Part shown: positions 22,762 through 31,198 of the stretch, in pieces | Position numbering within the stretch: position 1 is the stretch's first letter | Layout: every line of letters starts with the position of its first letter | Source: Folioceros fuciformis | Lineage: Eukaryota > Anthocerotophyta > Anthocerotopsida > Anthocerotales | Assembly: GCA_049999805.1 (NCBI GenBank) | Contig: JBNGIO010006165.1 | Span: forward strand, 1 to 31,198 | Length of the DNA: 31,198 bases | Direction: 5' to 3' | The notes under the pieces: model-generated | Databases searched by the model: none | Told to the model about the DNA's origin: nothing | Seen by the model: only the letters and a program-made list of their open reading frames with translations | Program-made: the position numbers and the translations under genes

Positions 22762-23041
22762 TGCGCGCTTCTTCCAGAAATCCGCGGGCACGCCCATCCC
22801 TGGTCACCCCGGCCTGCTCCTTGCTCCAATTCCACCCTCTTGTCTCCTTCTCATGCCTCCTCTCATCTTACGGCCCGCGTCTCATCTTCCAAGCGCAACG
22901 AAGCAGGCTAGGCAGCGCCGTCGGGGCCATGCATCCCGGTCGGTCATCGGGCAGGGAGTGTCACCCGCCAGGGCTCGGGGAGTACATCTGTGCGACGCCC
23001 ATGCCGGTCAGCGCGCGCCAATGTGGGGCGGCAGGGCTGCT

Positions 23042-23107
23042 CGTCTGGCCTGGCCTGGCCTTGCCTGGCCTTGCCTTGCCTTGCCTTGCCTGGCCTGGCC
23101 TGGCCTG
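23042..23107 (-). repeat. (CTGGC/CTTGC)n pentanucleotide array
   Basis: About a dozen five-base CTGGC or CTTGC units on the plus strand (GCCAG on the apyrase sense strand), some 330-390 bp upstream of the apyrase start. The same unit as in the SMC2 leader. It ends ten bases before the duplicated gap flank. Confidence 0.85.
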
Positions 23108-23116
23108 CGTTCCCCG

Positions 23117-23163
23117 TCTTACTCTGCCACACAGGGCAAAAGTTAAGCACGAGCACTTGGCTT
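23117..23163. repeat. 47-bp gap flank, copy 1
   Basis: Identical to 23174-23220 and separated from it only by ten Ns. Most simply the same genomic segment represented at both contig ends. Confidence 0.9.
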
Positions 23164-23173
23164 NNNNNNNNNN
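23164..23173. other. Assembly gap (10 N)
   Basis: Ten unknown bases between two identical 47-bp flanks. The nominal gap length probably does not reflect real sequence. Confidence 0.97.
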
Positions 23174-23220
23174 TCTTACTCTGCCACACAGGGCAAAAGT
23201 TAAGCACGAGCACTTGGCTT
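23174..23220. repeat. 47-bp gap flank, copy 2
   Basis: Exact repeat of 23117-23163 on the other side of the N run. Confidence 0.9.
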
Positions 23221-23335
23221 ACTTGCACGCCTCTCTGCCAAGATCCGCAAACGAGCTGATGGAACGAGAGACTCTTCTCTCTTCCGACTACTGTATTTTG
23301 CTCCGGACGGCGAGTAGTATGGTATATATATCCCT

Positions 23336-23362
23336 GCCGACCCGGCCCGGCCCAGCCCGGAC
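23336..23362. repeat. (CGGCC)n GC-rich pentamer run
   Basis: CGACC/CGGCC/CAGCC-type five-base units immediately downstream of the TATATATA at 23323. Another member of the GC pentamer class seen near gene starts in this window. Confidence 0.6.
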
Positions 23363-24030
23363 CTCACGCTTCACCCGCGTGCCTGCAAATGACTATACTA
23401 TGGATGATGCCCATAAATACTGGCTTGTACCAGCTGAATGAAGAATCCCGGAACTGCAACTAACACCCCGATCAGTATATTCGCACGATTTCCATCTTTG
23501 CCTTGGTCCCGGATAAGTCAGGGTTAGTTCTCGCTCCTTACTTTCCACACATGCGTATATGCAAAGAAAAGAGAAGCCAAGAAAGGAAAGGAATTCAAAT
23601 AATTTAAACTTATGCCCACATGGAGGACGTGGGAAGAAGAAGAAGAAAAATATATGAAGAAAAATATATTAGAGTCCACTAAGGACTAAGTTTCGTCATG
23701 GACTTGGTACTTGACAACTTGTATCATAGGATACCTAGTTCCTTTGCTTCAAAGGGAATCCTTCCCTTTAGGCATTCTGTTTCGCCAGGCACCCCATCTA
23801 AGGACTGATTATAGCACACAATGTGGCCTCATCCTCTATCCATAGTTGCGAATATGTTGCCAATTGGAACATCCTACTCTTGCATTCCTTGCACAATGTT
23901 GTCAAAGCCACATGTGCCAACAATATGTAGTAAAGAGAATTTCATGCCCTTCAAGCCCTTGGCATAGGCATTGTGGGCATTATGCAATTCTGGTCAATTC
24001 TCTCCATCTTGATTGAAAGTATTAGGTGGA

Positions 24031-24146
24031 GCTATTGCTAGTCCTAGTTGTGGACACGCAGGTTAGTCCTTGTTCGATTTGCTATTGCTAGACCTAGTTG
24101 TGGATGGACATGGTAGTCCTAGATCAATTGCCTCTTACTAGACCCA
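24031..24146. repeat. 50-bp tandem repeat, two copies plus partial third
   Basis: GCTATTGCTAG(T/A)CCTAGTTGTGG starts at 24031 and again at 24081. A decayed GCCTCTTACTAGACCC follows at about 24131. The copies differ at several positions, so the duplication is not recent. Confidence 0.7.
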
Positions 24147-24269
24147 AAAATTATATACAAACTCTCATACAGATTTTGTCACTAACCCTAAATTTTTGCA
24201 CAATCCCTTATCATGCCCACAATCCTTGTTCAGCCCCAACAATCTAATACCATGCCCACAACTTTTACA

Positions 24270-24311
24270 CAACCCTAAATTAGATAAGGACAACCCTAAA
24301 TTAGATAAGGA
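24270..24311. repeat. Perfect 21-bp direct duplication
   Basis: A 21-bp unit beginning CAACCCTAAATTAGATAAGG occurs twice head to tail (24270-24290, 24291-24311) with no mismatch, in AT-rich spacer DNA. Probably replication slippage. Confidence 0.9.
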
Positions 24312-24700
24312 CACCAACTATTATGACAATGAACCTATACCTCTACCTGGAACAAGAAAAAGATGACTAATCATAAAATTATCTTTAAAAATAAATATAT
24401 CAACTTATTTTTACCAGATATTAGCCTTTTGATGAAGGATAGACGGAATGGCCAAGCTACGTATATAAAGACAAGGAAAAAGTTCACTTGTAAAATTCCG
24501 TTCCAAAACACCCTGCATCAATCTGGGGTTAAAACTTACACGAATACCGAAACAAAATTTTAGGAAAATGAACCTCGACCACCTTATCTAAGTAGACTGC
24601 TCTTAGGAACCCGCATCCAGGCTCGGACCCATGTGGGCTCCTGGCGCGCAATGACAGGAGCCCTCGTGTGACTCAGCCCATTCGTGGCTCGTGACCTTTA

Positions 24701-26863
24701 TCACTCCGAGGTTGGCGGTGTCAGCGGCCCATTCTGGGTTTGCTGCTCCTGCTTGATCTTGTCCTTTTGCTTCTTGGACGCAGAGCCCACGAAGGGAATG
24801 TGCTTCAGGCCGCGCATGTACGGTTGGAGTACCCCTGGGATGTCCACTCCTGTTGGCGTTTGGTAATTCTCCAAAATGCAACACATGGTTCGCTCAGTCG
24901 CTGTCAGGGTCGAGTTCAGCAAATGCACGTAAAGTTTCTCGTTACCCTGTAAGAACGCGCCGCCCAGTGAGTGTGACGATAGTTGTCAAGGAGCAGCAGG
25001 ATTCAGACAAAGTAATACCGCCCCCCGCAAGAGGTTTACGTTTACCTTCTCCTTCTTCTGTCCGTAACGGATCTCCAGGTTGCGCGACTGGTAGTCCGTG
25101 CAGTTGGAACATGACACGAGCTCCCTGTATGTGGCAGAGGCTGGAAACCAGGCCTCAAGATCGTACTTCTTTGCAGCAGCATCATTCAACGCCCCTGCGA
25201 CTATGGACACGACTCTGTGGGGTAGCCCAAGCTGTAGAAGGCAAAATGTTTTTCAGGTTGATAACCGTTCTGGAAAAGGGAAATCCACACAGGCAGAGGA
25301 ACTACTGAGCATCAACCGGGAGGAGAGAGGCTTGGGCGAACCTGTCTGTAGAACTCCTCAGAATTTGCGATCAGTTCCTCGTGGACCTTCCAGGACTCAT
25401 CGTCATGAGGGCTAGTGAGGACGAACTGCTCCACTTTCTCAAACTGATGCACACGGAAAATACCAAGGGTATCCTTCCCATGAGCTCCAGCCTCCTTTCT
25501 AAAGCATGTTGAGACACCTGCATACCTGGAAAACAACGTCTAACACATTCACTTTCGGGGGATAACTACGAATCGAGAAGCACTGTGAAGCACGATACCA
25601 CTCAAGCACAATACCACCACGATACCACTCAAGCACAATACCACAACCCACCTAATCGGCAACGACTTCGTATCCACAATCCAATCCTTCCGATGGTACG
25701 CACATAGTGGTTGCTCTGATGTCGCGATGAGATATTTATCGTCACCTTCCCCAGTGACCTGGACATTTTCGGCACAGTATCATGTGATGTTCGAACCCAA
25801 CAGACTGAAGAATGCCAGCCCAACCGCCTATCATGCAACCCGTTTCCGAGTAGAACCCGCACCTTGTAGAGCTCTTCATCAAACTGAGCCAACTGAGCAC
25901 ATTCGGCCATGACATCCTTCCTCATGAAAAATGGGGTCTGCAGAGCTTCAAAATTGCGATCCTCCAAGAAGTCAAGTGCGAAATTGATCAGAGCCTGATT
26001 CAGACGGACGCCAAGACCCTTCAGAAAGTACCCTCTTCCCCCCGCGATATCAGAGCCTGAACCGCAGTATGAAAGCATGGATGTAAGAAAACTCGTCATC
26101 ATCACCCAAGCCCTAAAAAATGACCGCAAATGCCCACACCTTTCTTCAAGTCCGCAATTCCCAGAGCATCAACAAGGTCGACATGGTTCTTCAGCTTCGC
26201 CTCCTCCCTTCTTGTTCCCCATGTCCTCACAACTTCATTATTGGCCTAACCAGATCCAAGAGCCGCAAATGAGAACGTGACCCCACCAAACACACAGCCG
26301 CTAGTCGATCACCACAACCACTCACCTCATCATCAGAAATGGGGACCGAGTCATGAACAATGTTCCCAACAAGCCTCAACCGTTTATCCATCTCCTGAAA
26401 TGCAAGTTCAACTTGCTCCTCCTTTTCCGCTCGGAGCTTGTCCTGCTCCGCTGCCTTTCTTTCCAGCTCAGTCGCATTTTCTCCTTTCTGAAACTCCAGC
26501 TGAACCAGATGAGCACACCCTGAGCAACAGAATCAGCTTGACGATCAATGCACAACCACTTACTCGTCGTAAAATGGAGATCTCCTTGTTGAGCTTGTTA
26601 TACTCTGTCTGGATCAGCCGCAGCTCGTGCTGTCCTGAACCCCAACAGTGCTCCTCCAGTCAGCGGTGCAATCCTCCAGGCATCCCCAACCCTAATCACA
26701 GCAACAAACAGGGGTCTGCATGGGGCATACTCTGCCGCCACTCCGTATCGAACTTGATGACCTCATCCACAAGCTCCACGCTGGCAAATCGCCGCCGCTG
26801 GGATTCCCTCACCCTCTCGGGATCATGGCCCCTATCCGTCCGGAACAAGAGTATGTCCAACAT
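24701..26863 (-). CDS. SerRS: Cytosolic seryl-tRNA synthetase
   Basis: Class II aminoacyl-tRNA synthetase that charges tRNA-Ser and tRNA-Sec with serine. Exons: 26863-26731, 26634-26564, 26499-26326, 26245-26140, 26056-25863, 25758-25652, 25525-25342, 25231-25046, 24946-24701. Their sum is 1401 nt, 466 aa, near the usual 450. It starts MLDILLFR and continues with the [16 protein letters not shown] block of plant enzymes. The N-terminal tRNA-binding coiled coil occupies about residues 30-115. Catalytic-core landmarks: [28 protein letters not shown], motif 2 (STCFRKEAG with [12 protein letters not shown]), [18 protein letters not shown], and motif 3 ([20 protein letters not shown]). The C-terminal tail is Lys/Gln-rich, as in cytosolic forms, and no organellar presequence is present. 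A GC pentamer run lies just upstream. Confidence 0.97.
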
Positions 26864-26902
26864 CTTGTTCACTGCTCGCAACACGCCTTCACGAGAAATA
26901 AC

Positions 26903-26941
26903 TCCTTCCCTTCCCTTCCCGTCCCGTCCCGACCCGACCTG
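26903..26941. repeat. (TTCCC/GTCCC/GACCC)n pentamer array upstream of SerRS
   Basis: Seven or so five-base units grading from TTCCC through GTCCC to GACCC, 40-80 bp upstream of the SerRS start codon, likely in its 5' leader. Confidence 0.8.
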
Positions 26942-27255
26942 TCAGTAAACTTGCCCAAACCGCCTCCTCCCTGAAGGGTCTCGTTTGTTTACGCTCGCTC
27001 GTTCCTGGCTCGACTCGTGAACTGCCGTTTTGTAAACGAACGCTCTGCACCTGTACTAATTCATAGTCCATCAGTTCCCACTCACTCGGTTCGACCAGTG
27101 CCCAAATGAACTTGCGAATTCTAGCACCATAAAAGCTACCACCATTGTTAGAATACCGTGCTTGACTATATACATGTTCTACAAGATTTAGAGTTTAGGA
27201 TATAGGGATAATCAATGTAGAGGTGTCCCTTACTTTTGCAAAAAAGAAAACAATA

Positions 27256-27373
27256 GGAGAAGAAGCAAGCGCCACTTCAAATCCACATGTATCTTCTTTC
27301 TTTAACGTAGTCAAGGAGGAGAAACAAGCGTACCTCCAAATCCACATATCTCTTCTTTGTTAGACGTGGTCAA
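27256..27373. repeat. Two diverged 59-bp tandem copies
   Basis: Copies at 27256-27314 and 27315-27373 share the order GGAGAAG-AAGCG-CAAATCCACAT-TCTTCTTT-ACGT-GTCAA with about ten mismatches. No coding meaning is seen. Confidence 0.8.
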
Positions 27374-28081
27374 GGTTGAGTTGAAGGCATCCTCGTCCTG
27401 AACACCGGATTGGTCACAACGTCATCCACCTCTATTTAGATTCATGCACCACAACTAATGTCAAACTATCAGTTACAATAAGTGTACAGTCTCACGTTAT
27501 TGTGAATGAATAAATAACAAAAGCTTCTTGCATTCTATAATCTAAAGGTCAAATACATACGTGGTGAAGCTTACATTTAGTGTGGAGGGGATTTCCCTAA
27601 ACAATCTTGAAGCTGATAGATTATAGTTAGAATTATTTCTTTAATTAGTTGAATGCACATAGATATTTGTTTTGCGTCCCGTACCACGACATATCTTGAG
27701 ACTGTATCCTAAGCAAGGTATTGGATTTCGATCAACATACAATGTGAAGACATGTGAAGAAACTTGGTATACATGACCGAGAAAAATTTAAGGCACCAAG
27801 TCTATATATGTGTAGGTAGTTGCTACCAAATACGACGTACTGTAGAGTTGTTTGACCGTCGCCTCCAAGACTTGAATCTTGTACGTAAGGCTGCGAGTTT
27901 GCCTTAAATTTATTTTGGTTTTGATATTGGGTTGCCTTTCTGATTTTCAGGTAGCATGGAGGTAGTTAGGAGCATATGCGTGCATCTCTCTCTTTGTGTT
28001 ATATCAATGCCATTGGTCTCATACATTGAATTTGTTTCATCTTGTTTTGCAGTGTTGATATCATATTCGATTTGAGAAAGA

Positions 28082-28405
28082 GTGGCGAGCATGGGCATGA
28101 GAACCCTCTTCCTCTTTGGCCTACTCCTTACCTTGGGAGCTTTTGTTTTCGGGGGCTCCATGGTCCAAAGTGTTCTTGCATTGGAACCCATGGACGATCC
28201 ACCAATCACGTGCATGCCAGGCGTTGGCGTGGCGGGATTGCCAGCATCCATTATCGAGTCCTCCCCTCCACATTGTGCTCATCGTTGCCGTGGGTGTACA
28301 CCATGCGTACTAACACAGCTAAAAGATTGCAGTAATGGATCTGGCAGTGGACAAATGGTTGGCTGGGGATGCTCCTGCAATGGCCATTTGTATTACATAG
28401 CTTAG
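28082..28405 (+). CDS. EPF-like (EPFL) secreted cysteine-rich peptide
   Basis: A 107-residue precursor read from one uninterrupted frame. Residues 7-33 form a signal peptide (RTLFLFGLLLTLGAFVFGG). The C-terminus carries the EPIDERMAL PATTERNING FACTOR-LIKE signature: SPPHCAHRCRGCTPC, a loop, then GWGCSCNGHLYYIA. Cysteines are at 44, 65, 69, 72, 75, 83, 97 and 99. The canonical six are 65/69/72/75/97/99 (C-x3-C-x2-C-x2-C ... W-x-C-x-C). The additional pair (44, 83) might form an extra disulfide, as in the eight-cysteine EPF members. Such peptides are apoplastic ligands of ERECTA-family receptor kinases that pattern stomata and organs; the subclass is not determined. The intercysteine loop is short. 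A 5' UTR intron is possible but unproven. Confidence 0.85.
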   Translation: MASMGMRTLFLFGLLLTLGAFVFGGSMVQSVLALEPMDDPPITCMPGVGVAGLPASIIESSPPHCAHRCRGCTPCVLTQLKDCSNGSGSGQMVGWGCSCNGHLYYIA

Positions 28406-29300
28406 AATAGCTTCGTAGCTTGCAAGTTATCATCCACAAATTTGGAGCAATAAGCATGGACTCAAACCTAGGAGATGTTCTTTTCCTGCTCTCAAAGTCA
28501 TTGTTACTTAGAGATGTGAATATGAGAATTCTCTTTTGTGTATTTAAGCTTCAAATTGAAAGAAGATGTTTTTTGCTTGCTTTTCACTGAATCTTGATTT
28601 CTTTGAATACTTTAAAGCATGAGTCACATATTTTCCAAACGAACCTCAAATTAACTTTGGGTGCGCACAATTCCCATGTTCATCCAAACTCCTTGTTTCG
28701 ATAACGTGGGCCGCAACCCTAGTGCTAAAATGAGGAGCATAGCCTAATATAAACCAATTAAGGACGAAGTGCTAATAGAAGAACCTTAGGAAGGGAGCAA
28801 ATGAATCACCCCTAATAAGGAGGAAAATAAAAGCATCAATACCCTTACCAAGCAAGAAGCACCCTAAGCTTACTTGGTAGTGCACTACATATACTCCATG
28901 CCAAAGTGGCCATTTGAACAAGTCAATCCGCTTTAGAAGACAAAAGTTTATCATGCCAGGCTCTTCAATCCTACAAATGTGGTCAAGGGGGCAAGGTCAA
29001 ACACAGATGATGTCGATTTGCTGTCGTGTGGAAAGAGTCGACGTTCTCCACCAACAAAGATGTGATAACGCTTGGGAATTTGCCTGAGAGCGGCGATGGT
29101 GGATGGGTATCATGCTAAGGTGGACTACCTTAAGCTGCTTACGCAAAATTACTATCCATAATTCCTTGTCAGGGTTGAAGAAACTAATTGCTTGTTTCTA
29201 TGTTGCGATCTTCACTAGCTTGGGGAAGGACTTAGGTTGGGAATCGCTCTAGAAGTGGACGTATGGCAAATTCCTAGCTAAGGTCTTTGAGGCTCAACGG
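28406..29300. other. Intergenic DNA, EPF-like gene to LINE fragment
   Basis: AT-rich DNA; the first few hundred bases probably carry the 3' UTR of the EPF-like gene. From about 28,980 on, the composition resembles the LINE fragment that follows and may be a further decayed part of it, but I cannot read a conserved motif there. Confidence 0.45.
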
Positions 29301-29610
29301 TTGACCCTGGACGCTCCGATATCACCTGCAGAAGTTCTCCGAGTGATCAAGAGCATGCCGAGGAATAAGTCTCCAAGTCATGGTGGCATCCCCCCATGAT
29401 TTCTCTTGTGGGGGGTTTATGAAGACGGTGAAGGCCATTTGGGAGGAAGGTAGCATGGGGAGTTGGTTTAACCTTGGTGTCATTTCCTTGCTTCCTAAGC
29501 AAGATGCCAGTGTATCCATATCCATTTGGCATCCCATCACTTTGCTGACAATCACGTAGAAAGTGATCACAATGTGTCTTGCCGATTCGCCTTAAGCCTT
29601 ATCTGGTGAT
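29301..29610 (+). pseudogene. Non-LTR retrotransposon (LINE) reverse transcriptase fragment
   Basis: Decayed reverse transcriptase of a plant LINE. The first frame reads PISPAEVLRVIKSMPRNKSP, the usual KSPGxDG-type block of the fingers region, and stops at about 29398. After a frameshift a second frame reads WFNLGVISLLPKQDAS and then SIWHPITLL, matching the G-x-I-x-LLPK and W-RPI-LL blocks. It has in-frame stops shortly afterwards. The catalytic YxDD block is not seen, so the copy is truncated and broken. Confidence 0.75.
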
Positions 29611-29763
29611 TTAGGAGCAAGCTGCCCTATTTGTGTAGATGAGCCGAAAGGCACGCCGCTGTGCTTATATGAATTGTGGAGGCTGTTATGGAGGTCTTGT
29701 TTATCTATCTTGTGCTTTAACTGAACGGCGATGGAGATTTCTTTGCGTAGTTGAAATCTTGAG

Positions 29764-29957
29764 ATGTTGAATCCAGGCTGATTTGTGCTACAGTGCTGAA
29801 CTACTACCATGTTGGATGTAGATCTGTTTGTGCTCTTTTGTTGAAGTGTTGCCATGTTGGATGAAGACGGATTTGTGGTGCTTCACTGAACTCTTGCTAT
29901 GTGAGATGGAGACTAATATGCGTTGCTTCGCAACTCTTGCCATGTTGGATGGAGACC
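29764..29957. repeat. 45-bp tandem repeat, about four copies
   Basis: Units start CCATGTTGGATG and recur at 29807, 29852, 29897 (43 bp long) and 29940, with a partial one before 29807. The minus strand stays open across the array in one 86-codon frame (29788-30048), giving a 15-residue repeat with IQHG; the plus strand has stops. Coding use is unproven. Confidence 0.8.
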
Positions 29958-30048
29958 AAGACTCTACGAATGAATTGTTATCATGATCAATATCAGGAAT
30001 TGAGCAAGTTAGATACAATGAAGCGTGGAAAGCAAGAGTGAGGGACAC

Positions 30049-31102
30049 TAGCTTATCATTTACGCTTTGAGGTGACTAGTTATGTTCTCAAAGTATAGCA
30101 ATCACAAATGAGTATCATCAATTATTTTAAAGTAGAATTGATCTAAGACTCTTTAGAAAACCCTTTAGATACAAGTCTCTAGGCCTCTCTGTAGGAAAGG
30201 TAGGATGTATAGGTGTAGCTTTAAAGACCTTCTCATGGACTTATTTATTCCTAGGCCCTCTCATGCATGCATTTGTTCTTGTTCTTGGAAGGGAAAAACT
30301 CTTGGCTTTTGGCTTACCTTTGCATTCAAGCGTTCCAAATTGCACTAGCATATTTTACCAATGCATCTAGATCTCTCCATGTGGAGTTGAGGGACTACCA
30401 TGAATGTTCTTGATGACAGAAAAGTGTGGTACCAATGCATCTAGATCTCTCCATGTGGAGTTGAGGGACTACCATGAATGTTCTTGATGACAAAAAAGTG
30501 TGGTACCCATGCATCTAGATCTCTCCATGTGGAGTTGAGGGATTACCATGAATGTTCTTGAGGACAAAAAAGTGTGGGGTTTTTGAAGAAAGAATTCATA
30601 TACATTGCATAAGGCAGACCTATTTTCACTGTGGGGGAGTATATTTATATTTATATTTATATTGATGAGGTAGCCATTACAACTCCTACCAATGACAATG
30701 ACTTTAGCACATCATTATCAAGCGTGGTAGGCCAAGTCCACAACTATGCTCCATGCAGCGATCACATTTTTATCCCTCGCTATTAAGGCCAAGAGACCAA
30801 AGACAATTTTTTCGTGTGAATGCAACGACTTAGAAGAGTCCTAGGGTTTCTTCCCCTTCCCGTGTGATTTGACAAAGAGCATTCACAAATCTGGTATACA
30901 AATTGGCAACCAGTGTAGGGTCTTGCAGCTTCATCGGCTCGTATACCAGGTAGACCTTGTTTATCTCTAGCCTCGACATCCTGGGGCCACATGCGCTTAA
31001 TTTGTGGGGGCTAGCCTACCATTTAGATGGTTTCCAATCTGTTCAATAAAAGACACCAATGTTTTTACAACAGGCACCGATGGTGTTGTCACGCAGACAT
31101 CC
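30049..31102. other. Repeat-rich spacer before the TTM3-like gene
   Basis: Contains the 74-bp triplication and a short (TTTATA)n run near 30640-30662. The last 100-200 bp should be the promoter and leader of the TTM3-like gene. No gene is recognised. Confidence 0.55.
30357..30578. repeat. Three near-identical 74-bp tandem copies
   Basis: Copies start at 30357, 30431 and 30505, each with ATGCATCTAGATCTCTCCAT and ending AAAAGTGTGG. They differ at only a few positions, so the expansion is recent. No spacer sequences lie between the units, so this is not a CRISPR-like array. Confidence 0.95.
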
Positions 31103-31198
31103 ATGGAGGTGGAGGTGAAGGTGCGCCTGCCCGATGCGCAGGCGTACAAAGAGGTGGCATCGTTGCTGACGTCCGCGCACGAAGTGACTCACTTGCAG
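31103..31198 (+). CDS. TTM3: CYTH-domain triphosphate tunnel metalloenzyme, N-terminal part
   Basis: The first 32 codons of a gene cut by the window edge. MEVEVKVRLPDAQAYKEVAS contains the ExExK signature of the CYTH/TTM superfamily (E2, E4, K6), whose acidic residues coordinate the metal bound to triphosphate. Plant TTM3 proteins, which are tripolyphosphatases of about 210 aa, begin in the same way. The frame is open to the last base and ends in CAG, so it may continue or be an exon end. Identification rests on this short segment. Confidence 0.85.
   Translation, partial: MEVEVKVRLPDAQAYKEVASLLTSAHEVTHLQ

Larger units (their letters stand above)
22759..24700. other. Apyrase upstream region and AT-rich spacer to SerRS
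   Basis: The GC-rich proximal part (to about 23400) holds the apyrase promoter, pentanucleotide repeats, a TATATATA at 23323-23330 and the assembly gap. From about 23,500 to 24,600 the DNA is AT-richer with short tandem repeats and no recognisable gene. Open frames crossing the N gap are not meaningful. Confidence 0.65.
26864..28081. other. Divergent spacer SerRS / EPF-like gene
   Basis: Holds the SerRS promoter (near 26,900), a diverged 59-bp tandem duplication and AT-rich DNA leading to the EPF-like gene. TATATAT at about 27803-27810 is a possible TATA box about 270 bp before that ORF, and TTTTGCAG near 28052 could be a 5' UTR acceptor. No further gene is recognised. Confidence 0.55.

Noticed and set aside
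22718-22835. Upstream in-frame ATG of the apyrase (22835) with a poly-lysine run
   Set aside because: It would add an unconserved segment with 13 or so lysines; the MDGNN start is simpler and gives a normal APY7-like tail.
22761-23441. 226-codon plus-strand frame running through the N gap
   Set aside because: It translates across unknown bases and a duplicated flank and consists of pentamer-repeat sequence; not a gene.
24060-24085. Possible tRNA T-arm (GTTCGATTT)
   Set aside because: No matching acceptor stem, D-arm or anticodon arm can be built around it; it is part of a 50-bp tandem repeat.
30357-30578. CRISPR-like array
   Set aside because: The copies are directly adjacent 74-bp units with no variable spacers, in a plant nuclear context.

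Overview
The window reads as nuclear DNA of a land plant, most likely a compact-genome lycophyte such as Selaginella (inference). The evidence is the plant gene content (PHO1, topoisomerase VI subunit B, an EPF-like peptide, a root-cap protein), short GT-AG introns (about 67-212 bp, mostly 75-120 bp) and intergenic stretches with decayed retroelement sequence. Nothing looks bacterial. Exon structures were worked out by hand from splice sites and family similarity. For each spliced gene the exon lengths sum to an intact reading frame.

Layout. (1) 45-3854 (+): PHO1-type SPX-EXS phosphate exporter, 14 exons, 815 aa. (2) 3970-7815 (-): TOP6B, ATPase subunit of DNA topoisomerase VI, 19 exons, 685 aa; it converges on PHO1 with 115 bp between stop codons. 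(3) 8412-9497 (-): CBSX3-like CBS-domain protein, 5 exons, 208 aa. (4) 9498-11072: divergent spacer with GC-rich and AT-rich blocks and an E2F-type site close to SMC2. (5) 11073-16378 (+): SMC2 condensin ATPase, 20 exons, 1173 aa. (6) 16821-18221 (-): secreted extensin-like root-cap-domain protein with an ambiguous exon 2 boundary. (7) 20181-22718 (-): membrane apyrase of the APY7 type, whose start codon directly abuts a 41-nt homopolymer. (8) 23164-23173: a 10-N assembly gap flanked by identical 47-bp copies. (9) 24701-26863 (-): cytosolic seryl-tRNA synthetase, 9 exons, 466 aa. (10) 28082-28405 (+): EPF-like secreted cysteine-rich peptide. (11) About 28,400-31,000: repeat-rich DNA with a broken LINE reverse transcriptase, a 45-bp tandem repeat and a 74-bp tandem triplication. 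(12) 31103-31198 (+): first 32 codons of a TTM3-like CYTH phosphatase, cut by the window edge.

The genes are mostly unrelated housekeeping or developmental functions rather than a pathway cluster. TOP6B and SMC2 both act on chromosome topology, but adjacency alone does not show co-regulation. The features most worth checking are the poly(A)/ATG junction of the apyrase, the root-cap exon boundary or frameshift, GC-rich 5-bp repeats recurring in gene leaders, the E2F site of SMC2, and the eight-cysteine EPF-like peptide. I saw no convincing new multi-gene system.
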